64,000 nucleotides of DNA from JBBEBE01 sp040882505 (GCA_040882505.1 JBBEBE010000006.1:1-64000); one strand, 5' to 3'. Shown: positions 17,071 to 26,182, counted from the stretch's first letter. The notes: generated from the letters alone by a model not told the origin. Numbers and translations: made by a program.

Positions 17071-17084
17071 ACTTAACCGGTATC
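17071..17084 (+). promoter_or_regulatory. Second copy of the ACTTAACCGGT operator-like site
   Basis: ACTTAACCGGT at 17071-17081 matches 9228-9238 base for base over 11 nt and again lies within 30 nt of the start codon of a uronate-locus transcription unit. The right half (ATC) is weaker than at dctP (CAA). A shared repressor for the two units is the simplest reading. Confidence 0.35.
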
Positions 17085-17094
17085 TACACTCCTT

Positions 17095-18525
17095 ATGATT
17101 GTGCAAAACCCGACCCGTTCATTTTTCCTCTTGATCCTTTCTGCCATGACGCTAACCAACTGTTCCAAGGAGACCCCTCCGTCCGAATCCAATGAGTTTA
17201 CGGGAGCGGAGAACGAGGTAAAACTCATGACCCTTAATCCCGGTCATTTTCACGCCTCTCTGGTTCAACTCAATGATATGGCTCAAGTCGATCCGTTGGT
17301 GCATGTCTATGCTCCGGAAGGGCCCGATCTGGACCTGCACATGGAGCGGATCAACGCATTCAACAACCGGGAGGAGAATCCGACGAGCTGGCAGACTGAA
17401 CCCTACACGGGTGAGGATTACCTTCAGAAAATGCTGGATGAGCAACCCGGAAACGTCATGATTACGGCCGGCAACAATGCGCTGAAGACCGAGTATATCA
17501 AACAGGCGGTTGACCACGGCATCAACGTCCTCTCCGACAAGCCGATGGCGATCGACAGCGACGGGTGGGAGTTGCTCGTGGATGCGTTTGAATCGGCCGA
17601 AGCACACGACGTACTTCTCTACGATATCATGACCGAGCGAAACGAGGTGACATCCATGTTTCAGCGTCGCCTGGCCCAAAATCAGACACTTTTTGGAGAG
17701 TTGGCAACCGGGGATCCGGAGCACCCGGCCATCGTCAAAGAGAGCATCCACCACCTCTTTAAAACGGTTGCAGGCCAACCGCTGCGTCGTCCGCCCTGGT
17801 ATTTTGACGTCAATCAGCAGGGAGAGGGGATCGTCGATGTCACCACGCATCTGGTGGATCTCGCCATGTGGGGAGCCTTTCCAGACGAGATAATCGACTA
17901 CGAGGAGGATGTCGAGATGCTCGATGCGAGTCGATGGCCCACCGTCTTGACTCGGGAACAGTTCGAGAACATTACCGCCATGCCGGAGTTTCCGGCCTAT
18001 CTGCAGGATCAACTGGTCAATGGCGAGTTACCCTACTACAGCAATGGTGAGATGCTCTTTACGCTGAACGGGCACCATGTGCACATCTCGGTGGTATGGA
18101 ACTACCAGGCTCCTGAAGGAGCGGGAGATACCCACTTCTCTGTCATGCGGGGTACGCGTTCAAACCTGGTCATCCGACAGGGTGCCGATCAAGAGTATCG
18201 TCCCACTCTCTTTGTGGAGCCGGTCTCCGGGGAGGTGGCTGCCGAGGTTGGAGAGGAGCTCGAGCGAGTTGTCGAGGAGGTGAACCAGAATGGATACCCG
18301 GGAATACAGGCGCATCCGTCGGAGCATGGATGGCGACTCGAGATTCCGGAGACGTATCACAAGGGACACGAAGCACACTTCGGAAAAGTGGCTCAGGACT
18401 ATTTCGACTATCTGGTCGAAGGGGAGATGGCCTCGTGGGAAGTCCCCAACATGATTACCAAGTACTACATCACGACCCAGGCTCGGGAGTTGGCCCTCGA
18501 AGAGTCGCAGGAGTTTGAAGAATAA
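17095..18525 (+). CDS. Lipoprotein of the Gfo/Idh oxidoreductase family, putative periplasmic
   Basis: A 476-residue protein with a lipoprotein signal (lipobox LTNC, Cys23). Its mature part looks like a Gfo/Idh/MocA protein: a Rossmann-like first half starting at LMTLNPGHFHASLV, a DKPMAI strand where the family has EKP, and GIVDVTTHLVDLAMWG with the conserved His. The second half belongs to the putative oxidoreductase C-terminal type found in Bacteroidota. Membrane anchoring implies work outside the cytoplasm, where free NAD is absent, so it may keep a tightly bound cofactor or have lost redox activity. It is followed by uxuA with a 13-nt gap. Confidence 0.8.
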   Translation: MIVQNPTRSFFLLILSAMTLTNCSKETPPSESNEFTGAENEVKLMTLNPGHFHASLVQLNDMAQVDPLVHVYAPEGPDLDLHMERINAFNNREENPTSWQTEPYTGEDYLQKMLDEQPGNVMITAGNNALKTEYIKQAVDHGINVLSDKPMAIDSDGWELLVDAFESAEAHDVLLYDIMTERNEVTSMFQRRLAQNQTLFGELATGDPEHPAIVKESIHHLFKTVAGQPLRRPPWYFDVNQQGEGIVDVTTHLVDLAMWGAFPDEIIDYEEDVEMLDASRWPTVLTREQFENITAMPEFPAYLQDQLVNGELPYYSNGEMLFTLNGHHVHISVVWNYQAPEGAGDTHFSVMRGTRSNLVIRQGADQEYRPTLFVEPVSGEVAAEVGEELERVVEEVNQNGYPGIQAHPSEHGWRLEIPETYHKGHEAHFGKVAQDYFDYLVEGEMASWEVPNMITKYYITTQARELALEESQEFEE

Positions 18526-18538
18526 ACGGAGACGAGAG

Positions 18539-19732
18539 ATGAGTTTGAAATTCGAAGAGACGTGGCGCTGGTACGGACCCAAGGACAGCATTTCCCTCGA
18601 AGATATTCGACAGACCGGTGCAACCGGAATTGTGACGGCACTTCACCACCTTTCCAACGGGGAAGTCTGGAGTCGTGAGGAGATCGCGAAGCGAAAGGCA
18701 GACGTAGAGTCGGCCGGCCTTCGTTGGTCGGTCGTGGAGAGCATCCCTGTGCACGAGGAGATCAAGCAGCAGAGCGGCTCGTTCAAAACCTGGATCGAGA
18801 ACTATAAAACGTCAATCCGGAATTTGGGGGCTTGTGGTATTGACACGGTCTGTTACAACTTCATGCCCATTCTGGATTGGACGCGGACCGATCTGAAGCA
18901 TCCCATGCCGGACGGGTCCACCGGCTTGCGGTACGACGCGTCGGCGGTTGCGGCGTTCGATCTCTTCTTGTTGAACCGGCCGGGCGCCGGTGAGAGGTAC
19001 AGTCCGGCGCAGGTGGAAGCGGCGAAGAAGTGGTTGGAGGACCATGACGAGGAGGATCAGGACACCTTGATACGAACCGTTATTGCCGGACTTCCGGGTG
19101 CAGAAGAGGGCTATACCATCGAGGAGTTTCAACAACGTCTGGATCGCTATCGCAAGATCGGAGATCGGGAGCTTCGACATCACCTCTATCATTTTCTTCG
19201 CGAGATCGTTCCGGTCGCCGAAGAGTCGGGAGTTCGATTGGCCATCCATCCCGATGACCCTCCGTTCCCACTCTTCGGATTACCGCGTGTTGTCAGTACA
19301 GAGGCCGATGCAAACCAACTACTGGCGGCCGCGCCGTCACCAGCCAACGGACTTACATTTTGTACAGGCTCGTACGGTGTCCGGTCGGACAACGACTTGC
19401 CTGGCATGGTTAAACGTCTGGGACCGCATATTCATTTTGTCCATTTACGGAGTGTACAGCGTGAGGCAGATGGCAGCTTTCACGAAGCCAACCATCTGGA
19501 AGGAAGTGCCGGGATGCGGGATGTCATGGCTGCACTGATTCGGGAACAGAATCGTCGGGAGAAAGAGGGACGCACGGATCTTCGAATGCCGTTTCGGCCG
19601 GATCACGGCCACGCCATGTTGGTCGATCGGGACAGCCATACACAGCCGGGATACACGTGTATAGGTCGAATGCGGGGTCTGGCCGAGCTTCGCGGACTGG
19701 AAGAGGGATTACGGTATCAGATCGGCGGGTGA
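18539..19732 (+). CDS. uxuA: Mannonate dehydratase
   Basis: Dehydrates D-mannonate to 2-keto-3-deoxy-D-gluconate, the third step of hexuronate breakdown. Family marks are ETWRWYGP and TGATGIVTALHH at the N-terminus, AIHPDDPPFPLFGLPRV, the metal-binding FCTGSYG, HFVHLRSV, and RPDHGHAML near the C-terminus. At 397 residues it is normal length. The ATG at 18539 is preceded by GGAGACGAGAG and matches family starts better than an upstream in-frame codon at 18515. Its last 24 nt overlap the 3' end of the convergent Gfo/Idh gene. Confidence 0.97.
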   Translation: MSLKFEETWRWYGPKDSISLEDIRQTGATGIVTALHHLSNGEVWSREEIAKRKADVESAGLRWSVVESIPVHEEIKQQSGSFKTWIENYKTSIRNLGACGIDTVCYNFMPILDWTRTDLKHPMPDGSTGLRYDASAVAAFDLFLLNRPGAGERYSPAQVEAAKKWLEDHDEEDQDTLIRTVIAGLPGAEEGYTIEEFQQRLDRYRKIGDRELRHHLYHFLREIVPVAEESGVRLAIHPDDPPFPLFGLPRVVSTEADANQLLAAAPSPANGLTFCTGSYGVRSDNDLPGMVKRLGPHIHFVHLRSVQREADGSFHEANHLEGSAGMRDVMAALIREQNRREKEGRTDLRMPFRPDHGHAMLVDRDSHTQPGYTCIGRMRGLAELRGLEEGLRYQIGG

Positions 19733-20749
19733 TATCGCGCGCTTTTCGGCGGAGGAACGGTAGATTGCCTCGACAAATGAGAGGGAATTCAGACTCTCCG
19801 GCCCACTTACGGGTGGCCGTTCCCCCTTTCGAATGGCTTCAAATATCTCGTCAAATTGATCCCGGTGTGGTTCATAGGCGAAGTTGGCCAGGGGATCCTC
19901 TCCGCCAGTCGCTTTCCCCTCACCCCCGGAACTCTCATCGTCTCCCGGCCGGATCAGACGGAACTCATTGTCGACCAATCGAGCAGTCCCTGCTGTTCCG
20001 TGAATCTCGATCTTTCGTGGTTGTGCAGGCCGGACCGAGGTAGAGGCGACAAACGTTCCGATGGCACCGGAAGCAAACTCCAGTGCTGCGACGGCATTGT
20101 CCTCTCCTTCGATTCCCTCGTGGGTAAACGTCCCGGTTTTTGCTTGAATGGTTGCGACCTCTCCCATCATCCATTGCAGAAGGTCGATGGTGTGAATGGA
20201 TTGATTGATGACCGCTCCACCTCCATCCAGTTCCAACGTGCCACGCCAGGGGGCCTCTCGATAGTACTCGTCGGTTCGATACCATTTGACCGAAGCGGTC
20301 GCCATGAACGGTCTGCCAATACGGCCGCTGTCGATCGCCTCTTTCATCTGCCGGACCGGTTTCATGAAACGACTTTGATAGATGACGGCCAGTTGAACGT
20401 CGTTCTCGCTGCAGACATTCAGAAGTCGGGCGGCTCGCTTCAGTGTAATTTCAATCGGTTTCTCGATCACGACATGTTTGCCGGCTTTTGCTGCTTTCTC
20501 ACCGTAGTCCAGATGCGTGCCGCTAGGCGTACAGATGGAGACCAGATCGACGTCGCTACTCTCGAGCATCGCTTCAAACGTCTCGAATCCACGTACGGAC
20601 CACTTGTTGGCAAATGCTTCCCGCTTCTCTTTTCGACTGCTGGCAGCCGCACTCAAGGTGCCGTATCGGCTATTCTTTACAGCTTCTGCATGAATGGAGG
20701 AGATGTTTCCGAGACCAACAAGGCCAACTCGAATCGGAGATACAGGCAT
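19709..20749 (-). CDS. Gfo/Idh/MocA family sugar dehydrogenase
   Basis: Cytoplasmic NAD(P)-dependent oxidoreductase of 346 residues with no signal peptide. The cofactor loop is VGLVGLGNISSIHAEA, the catalytic strand VIEKPIEI, and the metal-free active-site helix contains GGGAVINQSIHTIDLLQWM. The substrate is not evident; the family oxidises inositols, hexoses and UDP-sugars. Its tail-to-tail overlap with uxuA and the two other Gfo/Idh proteins nearby suggest a part in uronate or glycoside use. Confidence 0.9.
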   Translation of the reverse strand: MPVSPIRVGLVGLGNISSIHAEAVKNSRYGTLSAAASSRKEKREAFANKWSVRGFETFEAMLESSDVDLVSICTPSGTHLDYGEKAAKAGKHVVIEKPIEITLKRAARLLNVCSENDVQLAVIYQSRFMKPVRQMKEAIDSGRIGRPFMATASVKWYRTDEYYREAPWRGTLELDGGGAVINQSIHTIDLLQWMMGEVATIQAKTGTFTHEGIEGEDNAVAALEFASGAIGTFVASTSVRPAQPRKIEIHGTAGTARLVDNEFRLIRPGDDESSGGEGKATGGEDPLANFAYEPHRDQFDEIFEAIRKGERPPVSGPESLNSLSFVEAIYRSSAEKRAISPADLIP

Positions 20750-20778
20750 GGGTTCAGTTCATTGGATTCATGGTAAAA

Positions 20779-20800
20779 GAAAAAAAGGGAGCATAATCCC
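20779..20800 (-). terminator. Candidate terminator after the DUF6580 gene
   Basis: On the minus strand GGGA-TTATGC-TCCC (20800-20787) is followed by seven T (20786-20780). The stem is only 4 bp, so it is weak, but it lies in the gap between the DUF6580 stop and the Gfo/Idh start and has a good T tract. Confidence 0.4.
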
Positions 20801-20864
20801 GGGAAGGGACTCGATTTCCTCTGACCAGTTGATCATCAAGTAAAACCGGAAGAATTCGGGCCGG

Positions 20865-21425
20865 TCAGATCTCCTGGAACTGTCGCTCTCCGTGCCGGGA
20901 TTGAATGTATTCAAAACCACCAAAGAGGGCGGTACTGTAGAGCAAATCTCCAGCAAGAGTATAGTGGAAGAACGGGAGGCCGGCGGTGTAACAGGCAATG
21001 AGCCCCTCAACAGAAAGAGGGTACATCATGCCGGATGCCCAAACCCCGAAATTCGAGAGCAGGAAGAAGATCATGGAGGCACCGATTGCACTTCCGGCGA
21101 CCCGTAAAGGTGTGATCGTGGTCAGGGTTTTTCGTCCCAAGAGTGCAATCAACACCAGAGACCCGTAGATCCAGAAGACACCGGAGTGAAAAAGGGTAAA
21201 GCCGTCAAAAAACCGTGCAAACAGAACGTTGTTGATGACCAGATCGCTTAGCCACATGGCGACCAAGGGAATGACGATTGCCCAGTGCCATTTTTTGAAA
21301 TATGCGGCTCCAAACAGTGCGATGGCTCCGAGAGGTGTGAAATTGTACGGGTGCGGGAGAACCCGCGACAGAACAGCCAGTGTGATGAATCCGGTAACAA
21401 GGGCAAAGTTGCGTTTGTTTGTCAT
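20865..21425 (-). CDS. DUF6580 family integral membrane protein
   Basis: A 186-residue protein with about five hydrophobic segments, starting MTNKRNFALVTGF at the ATG at 21425. The stretch RVLPHPYNFTPLGAIALFGAAYF is typical of DUF6580, a family of unknown function that resembles small substrate-capture subunits of vitamin transporters. I cannot name a substrate. The frame extends to 21989, but that part runs antisense to mutS. The 5' region (21426-21596) could fold (see the separate entry). Confidence 0.8.
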   Translation of the reverse strand: MTNKRNFALVTGFITLAVLSRVLPHPYNFTPLGAIALFGAAYFKKWHWAIVIPLVAMWLSDLVINNVLFARFFDGFTLFHSGVFWIYGSLVLIALLGRKTLTTITPLRVAGSAIGASMIFFLLSNFGVWASGMMYPLSVEGLIACYTAGLPFFHYTLAGDLLYSTALFGGFEYIQSRHGERQFQEI

Positions 21426-21462
21426 GATCGTCTGCTTGGTCTCGGTTCGTCTGTTCAGGCCC

Positions 21463-21521
21463 GGAGGGCTGTTCGAAATCCAGGAATTCGGGCAACGGTT
21501 CAAACCCGTTCCGGACCCTCC
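21463..21521. other. Potential folded leader between DUF6580 and mutS
   Basis: GGAGGG (21463-21468) pairs with CCCTCC (21516-21521) around a smaller stem, AACGG (21494-21498) and CCGTT (21506-21510), whose 7-nt loop is TTCAAAC. In minus orientation this would be the 5' leader of the DUF6580 gene, ending about 38 nt from its start; in plus orientation it would precede mutS. It matches no riboswitch class I can recall. Confidence 0.3.
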
Positions 21522-21596
21522 AAAATAGGGAAACTGCTTCCTGTATGCGAACCTGAATCTGTTTCCTTCTGCCCAAATAGATTGTATTATTGCGCC

Positions 21597-24296
21597 ATGA
21601 GTAGCAAAACGAGTGCATCTGCAAAGAAGACGCCGCTGATGCGGCAATATGAAGAGATCAAGTCGAACCACCCGGAGACCCTGCTTCTCTTCCGGGTCGG
21701 GGATTTCTACGAGACCTTTTCCGATGATGCCCGCACACTTAGTGAAGAGCTGGGGATCACGCTTACCAATAGGAACAATGGCGGGGATCAGACGCCTCTG
21801 GCAGGATTTCCATACCATGCACTGGATACCTACCTCCCTCGATTGGTAAAAAAAGGGTACCGAGTGGCCATTTGCGAACAGTCGGAAGACCCGGAGAGTG
21901 CCAAGAAAGCAGGGCGAAAGATTGTTCAACGAGAGGTGACCGAAATCACGACACCGGGCCTGACACTCTCCGATCAACTTTTGAGTCACAACCAGAACAA
22001 CTATATCGGGTCGGTCTTTCGCCGAAAAGGGGAAGCCGGGGTTGCATTTGCAGATATTTCGACCGGGGAGTTTGTACTTGCGGAAGTAAGCGAGGCGGAG
22101 TTGAAGGATCTGCTCGAACAGATCGAGGTATCTGAACTTCTACTGAGTCGGAAAGAGGAGAAGACCACAACAGCCGGGTTGAACCGCTGGAATCGAACCT
22201 GGATGGACGAGTGGGTGTACGAAGATGGAGTCGGATATCGGGAGTTGACCCGTCACTTCCAGACTCATTCACTCAAAGGGTTCGGAGTCGAAGAGTTGGA
22301 ACTGGCCCACATTGCAGGGGGGGCACTGCTTCACTACATCCGTGACACACAAAAACAGAGACTTGGACAGATTCGTCGATTGCAGCGCTACGATTTTCAG
22401 CGCTACATGGCACTTGATCCGGCGACACGTCGAAATCTTGAACTCACATCCACACTGCAGACAGGTGGCCGGGAGGGGACGTTGGTATCCATTCTGGATG
22501 CGACCCGGACAGCGATGGGGGGAAGGCTGCTGCGGCGTTGGGTAACCCGCCCTCTCAAAGAACTCGAGCCTGTTCACAAACGTCTCGATATGGTCGAAGC
22601 CCTTCATGGAGATTCGGCTCTTCGCAGTCGGTTTCGCGAGGAGCTGGAGGGCATCGGAGATTTGGAACGATTGATCTCCCGGATTGTGGCCGGAAGGTCC
22701 AATGCCCGGGAACTGGTACAGCTTTCCGACTCATTGGCCGTGCTCCCAACGCTACGGACGATGTTGGATGGTATGGAGCCAGAGTTGGCGGCAGTCATTT
22801 GTCGTGGATTGCACGACCTGGAGCCGTTGAGGGATCGGATCAAGACGTCCGTTATCGAAGAACCTCCGGCTTCGATACGCGAAGGAGGGATCTTCAAGGC
22901 GGGGTTCAACAAAACGCTTGACGAGTTGCGGGACATCGCTGTAAATGGGAAAGAGTACATCGCCTCCATTCGGGATCAATTGATGAAAGAGACCGGTATC
23001 TCATCACTCAAGATCGGATACAACAAGGTGTTCGGGTACTATATTGAAGTGACCCACAAGCATCGCGACAACGTGCCCGAAAGCTTTATACGAAAGCAGA
23101 CGTTGGTCAACTCGGAGCGTTATATCACGCCGGAGCTCAAAGAGGTCGAAGAGAAGGTCCTCTCCGCAGAAGAGAGAAGCCAGACATTGGAGGCCGAATT
23201 GTTCGAGGAGCTGCGTGCCGAGGTTGCAGAGGAGGTTCAGCCCATTCAGGAGGTTGCAGAATCGATCGCCATGATGGATGTGCTGCAGAGTTTTGCAGAA
23301 GTGAGTTATCAGAATCGATACGCCCGTCCAGAGGTGGATGAAAGCGAGGAACTGGAGATTGTCCAGGGGCGTCACCCGGTTGTGGAGAAGAGTCTGCCGA
23401 CCAGCGAGCCGTTTATTCCGAATGACACGCGCCTGGATCAAACCTCCCAACAAATATTGATGGTTACCGGACCGAATATGGCCGGGAAGAGTATCATTCT
23501 TCGTCAAACGGGATTGATTGTTTTGATGGCACAAATCGGTTGTTTTGTCCCTGCAGAGAGGGCCCGGATCGGGCGAGTCGACAAGATATTTACACGTGTA
23601 GGAGCCTCGGACAATTTGGCCTCGGGCGAGAGTACATTTCTTGTCGAAATGAACGAAGCCGCAAATATTTTGAACAATGCCACTCGACGCTCCCTGGTCT
23701 TGTTGGATGAAGTGGGACGGGGAACCAGTACATTTGACGGGCTCAGTATTGCTTGGTCTCTTGCAGAGTATCTTCACAACGAACCCTCGGTACAGGCTCG
23801 AACCCTTTTCGCTACCCATTATCACGAACTAAACGAACTCGAGCAGAAGTACGAGCGGATCCGAAATGCCCATGTAGAGGTACGCGAGCATAACGGAAGC
23901 GTCATCTTCATGCGTACACTCAAACCGGGTGGAACCGACCACAGTTACGGGATTCAGGTTGCAAAAATGGCAGGATTACCCGAACCGGTGATCCGTCGTG
24001 CAGAGCAGATTCTGGCCACACTTGAAGAACATCGCATGCAGGAAGATCGGATTGGCGAGTCATCCGACGGATCCGGCCATCCACGAAATCGGCAGGCCGT
24101 CCGGTCACTGCCGGATCCTGTACCCGCTTCCCAGATGGTCCTCTTTCAAGCAGAAAGTGATCCGGTACTGGAACAGCTGCGGAACGAGATTCAGGCGTTG
24201 GATCCTGATCGAATGACTCCGATTGAGGCGCTTCAGATGTTGCAAGAGCTCAAACGGAGAATTGCTCCGGATGGCAACGGATCGGAGTCCGGGTAG
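21597..24296 (+). CDS. mutS: DNA mismatch repair protein MutS
   Basis: Recognises mismatches and starts methyl-independent or MutL-dependent repair. The mismatch-reading motif FRVGDFYETF is at residues about 35-44 (Phe-x-Glu). The ATPase domain has GPNMAGKSI (Walker A), LLDEVGRGTSTFDG (Walker B/D loop) and FATHYHEL. The 899-residue length is normal, with a C-terminal tail ending in the EALQMLQELKRRI dimerisation helix. The ATG at 21597 fits the usual KTPLMRQYEEIK start; the frame is open further left but unrelated. A TATTATTG box at 21585-21592 is so close that the mRNA could be leaderless. Confidence 0.98.
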   Translation: MSSKTSASAKKTPLMRQYEEIKSNHPETLLLFRVGDFYETFSDDARTLSEELGITLTNRNNGGDQTPLAGFPYHALDTYLPRLVKKGYRVAICEQSEDPESAKKAGRKIVQREVTEITTPGLTLSDQLLSHNQNNYIGSVFRRKGEAGVAFADISTGEFVLAEVSEAELKDLLEQIEVSELLLSRKEEKTTTAGLNRWNRTWMDEWVYEDGVGYRELTRHFQTHSLKGFGVEELELAHIAGGALLHYIRDTQKQRLGQIRRLQRYDFQRYMALDPATRRNLELTSTLQTGGREGTLVSILDATRTAMGGRLLRRWVTRPLKELEPVHKRLDMVEALHGDSALRSRFREELEGIGDLERLISRIVAGRSNARELVQLSDSLAVLPTLRTMLDGMEPELAAVICRGLHDLEPLRDRIKTSVIEEPPASIREGGIFKAGFNKTLDELRDIAVNGKEYIASIRDQLMKETGISSLKIGYNKVFGYYIEVTHKHRDNVPESFIRKQTLVNSERYITPELKEVEEKVLSAEERSQTLEAELFEELRAEVAEEVQPIQEVAESIAMMDVLQSFAEVSYQNRYARPEVDESEELEIVQGRHPVVEKSLPTSEPFIPNDTRLDQTSQQILMVTGPNMAGKSIILRQTGLIVLMAQIGCFVPAERARIGRVDKIFTRVGASDNLASGESTFLVEMNEAANILNNATRRSLVLLDEVGRGTSTFDGLSIAWSLAEYLHNEPSVQARTLFATHYHELNELEQKYERIRNAHVEVREHNGSVIFMRTLKPGGTDHSYGIQVAKMAGLPEPVIRRAEQILATLEEHRMQEDRIGESSDGSGHPRNRQAVRSLPDPVPASQMVLFQAESDPVLEQLRNEIQALDPDRMTPIEALQMLQELKRRIAPDGNGSESG

Positions 24297-24348
24297 AGAT
24301 CCCGTTATTTCTCACCCTCTTTTCATATCTTGAATGGTTTAAAATGGA

Positions 24349-24366
24349 GCGGGGCAACGGCCCCGC
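24349..24366. other. GC-rich hairpin upstream of cysE
   Basis: GCGGGGC (24349-24355) and GCCCCGC (24360-24366) form a perfect 7-bp stem with an AACG tetraloop. No T tract follows on the plus strand, so it is not a standard terminator of mutS. It may be a leader hairpin of the cysE-cysM transcript. Confidence 0.4.
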
Positions 24367-24470
24367 ATGCCCTGCAAACAGAGGTCAAATCCGCTCGGTA
24401 GATGGGTCGGTCTGACGGGAGGAACCCGAGGGTCATCCGGAGCCGGAGTGATGAAGCATCAGCCGAACCT

Positions 24471-25295
24471 ATGAAGAAGAACGTTCTACAATCCCTCTAT
24501 CGAGAACACCAGCACGCCGTTCGCTGTCCATCTCCGTTGCTTGTCCGCCGATTTTTCAACCATCTGCTCGGATTCCTGTTTCCGGAGTTCAGCACACGGG
24601 ATTATGGATCATTCGAAGAGTTCGAGGCGTACTACAACGAGCTTCAGCGAGAGCTTCTGGAAATATTGTCGAAACGGAGGGATTCAGACGAGGAACGGGA
24701 TCGAGAACTCTCACGGCGCTTTTTCACCTCGTTACCGGATCTGAAAGCAGCGCTCAAAGAGGATGTCGAGGCGATGTACCGCGGAGATCCGGCCGCCCGG
24801 AGTCGGGAAGAAGTGATTCGTGCCTATCCCGGATTCTATGCACTTGCATCCTACCGGGTCGCCCACTGGCTCCATCGGGAGGGGATCACCCTGGCCGCCC
24901 GAATGATTACAGAACATGCACACAGCAAGACCGGAATTGACATTCATCCGGCTGCCGAGATTGGACACGCCTTTTGTATCGATCACGGAACCGGTATTGT
25001 GATTGGGGAGACCAGCCGAATTGGAAACAACGTGAAAATTTATCAAGGTGTGACCTTGGGGGCCCTCAGCGTCCGGAAAGAGGATGCCGCCCGCAAACGC
25101 CATCCCACCATTGAGGACGAGGTGATTATTTATGCGGGGGCCTCCATTCTGGGTGGAGATACGGTGGTTGGAAAAGGGAGCGTGATTGGCGGCAATGTAT
25201 GGTTGACTCGATCCGTGCCAGCCAACTCCAAAATCTACTACAAGGCACAACTCACACAAGACGAATCTGAACAGCAAGGGGAGCTGGAATCATGA
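24471..25295 (+). CDS. cysE: Serine O-acetyltransferase (EpsC/long CysE type)
   Basis: Makes O-acetylserine from serine and acetyl-CoA. The C-terminal left-handed beta helix of hexapeptide repeats covers residues about 175-265, with IDHGTGIVIGETSRIG holding the catalytic His and GNNVKIYQGVTLGALS. The N-terminal about 110 residues are the longer helical domain seen in EpsC-like enzymes (PAARSREEVIRAYPGFYALASYRVAHWL). The ATG at 24471 gives 274 residues; an upstream start at 24402 has no support. The stop overlaps cysM by 4 nt. Confidence 0.95.
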   Translation: MKKNVLQSLYREHQHAVRCPSPLLVRRFFNHLLGFLFPEFSTRDYGSFEEFEAYYNELQRELLEILSKRRDSDEERDRELSRRFFTSLPDLKAALKEDVEAMYRGDPAARSREEVIRAYPGFYALASYRVAHWLHREGITLAARMITEHAHSKTGIDIHPAAEIGHAFCIDHGTGIVIGETSRIGNNVKIYQGVTLGALSVRKEDAARKRHPTIEDEVIIYAGASILGGDTVVGKGSVIGGNVWLTRSVPANSKIYYKAQLTQDESEQQGELES

Positions 25296-26182
25296 TGATC
25301 GGTGACTTGATCGGGAATACCCCGTTGGTAGAACTTCAGGTGCTCAACCCAAATCCGAATGTCCGGATCTTTTGCAAGATGGAGGGACAGAATCCGGGAG
25401 GAAGTGTCAAGGATCGGCCCGCTCTTGGAATGGTCGAGGGGGCGCTCCAGAGAGGAGACGTCAAACCGGGAGATACACTCATTGAGCCGACGAGCGGAAA
25501 TACCGGAATTGCTCTGGCAATGATGGCTCGCCTGAAAGGGCTCAAGATGACGTTGCTTCTGCCGGAGGACTCTACGAGGGAGCGAATCGTGACCATGCGT
25601 GCCTACGGAGCGAACGTGATATTGACGGATGCAGAGAAGGGAATCGAGCACTCCCGGGCTTTGGCACAGGAGATGGCCGATCGGGGCGAAGGAGTTTTGC
25701 TGAACCAGTTCTCCAACCCGGACAATTTCGGTGCCCATTACCGGACGACCGGTCCGGAGATTTGGCGGGACACCCAGGGAAGAGTCACCCACTTTGTTTC
25801 GGCGATGGGAACGACCGGCACCATTATGGGTGTCTCCCGTTACCTGAAAGAGCAGAACGATCAGATTCAAATCGTCGGAACCCAACCAACGGAAGGCTCC
25901 AGTATTCCGGGAATCCGGCGCTGGTCTCCGGAGTTTTTGCCCGAGATTTATGAACCGGAGAGAGTCGATCGTATCGAAGATGTTGGTGAACTGGAGGCGA
26001 CCGGGATGACGCATGCGTTGGCCCTTGAAGAGGGGATATTTGCCGGGATGAGCAGTGGTGGTGCACTGGTTGCTGCACTCCGGGTTGCCAAAGAGATTGA
26101 GCAGGGGGTCATCATCGCGATCATTTGTGACCGCGGGGATCGGTATGTAAGTTCTACGCTTTTCGAATCGACGGAATACTGA
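25292..26182 (+). CDS. cysM: Cysteine synthase, CysM type
   Basis: PLP enzyme that joins O-acetylserine with sulfide or thiosulfate. The PLP lysine is in NPGGSVKDRPA (about residue 42), the PLP phosphate loop TSGNTGIA, the substrate loop GTTGTIMGVSRYL. QPTEGSSIPGIRRW is diagnostic for the CysM rather than CysK branch, favouring thiosulfate or S-sulfocysteine chemistry. 296 residues. It begins ATGATGA over the cysE stop, so the two steps of cysteine synthesis are translationally coupled. Confidence 0.94.
   Translation: MMIGDLIGNTPLVELQVLNPNPNVRIFCKMEGQNPGGSVKDRPALGMVEGALQRGDVKPGDTLIEPTSGNTGIALAMMARLKGLKMTLLLPEDSTRERIVTMRAYGANVILTDAEKGIEHSRALAQEMADRGEGVLLNQFSNPDNFGAHYRTTGPEIWRDTQGRVTHFVSAMGTTGTIMGVSRYLKEQNDQIQIVGTQPTEGSSIPGIRRWSPEFLPEIYEPERVDRIEDVGELEATGMTHALALEEGIFAGMSSGGALVAALRVAKEIEQGVIIAIICDRGDRYVSSTLFESTEY

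Noticed and set aside
21494..21521. T-arm-like hairpin (5-bp stem, TTCAAAC loop) followed by CTCCA, suggesting a tRNA, perhaps tRNA-Sec, on the plus strand
   Set aside because: No matching 5' acceptor strand, D arm or anticodon arm lies upstream within tRNA length. Kept only as a possible folded leader.
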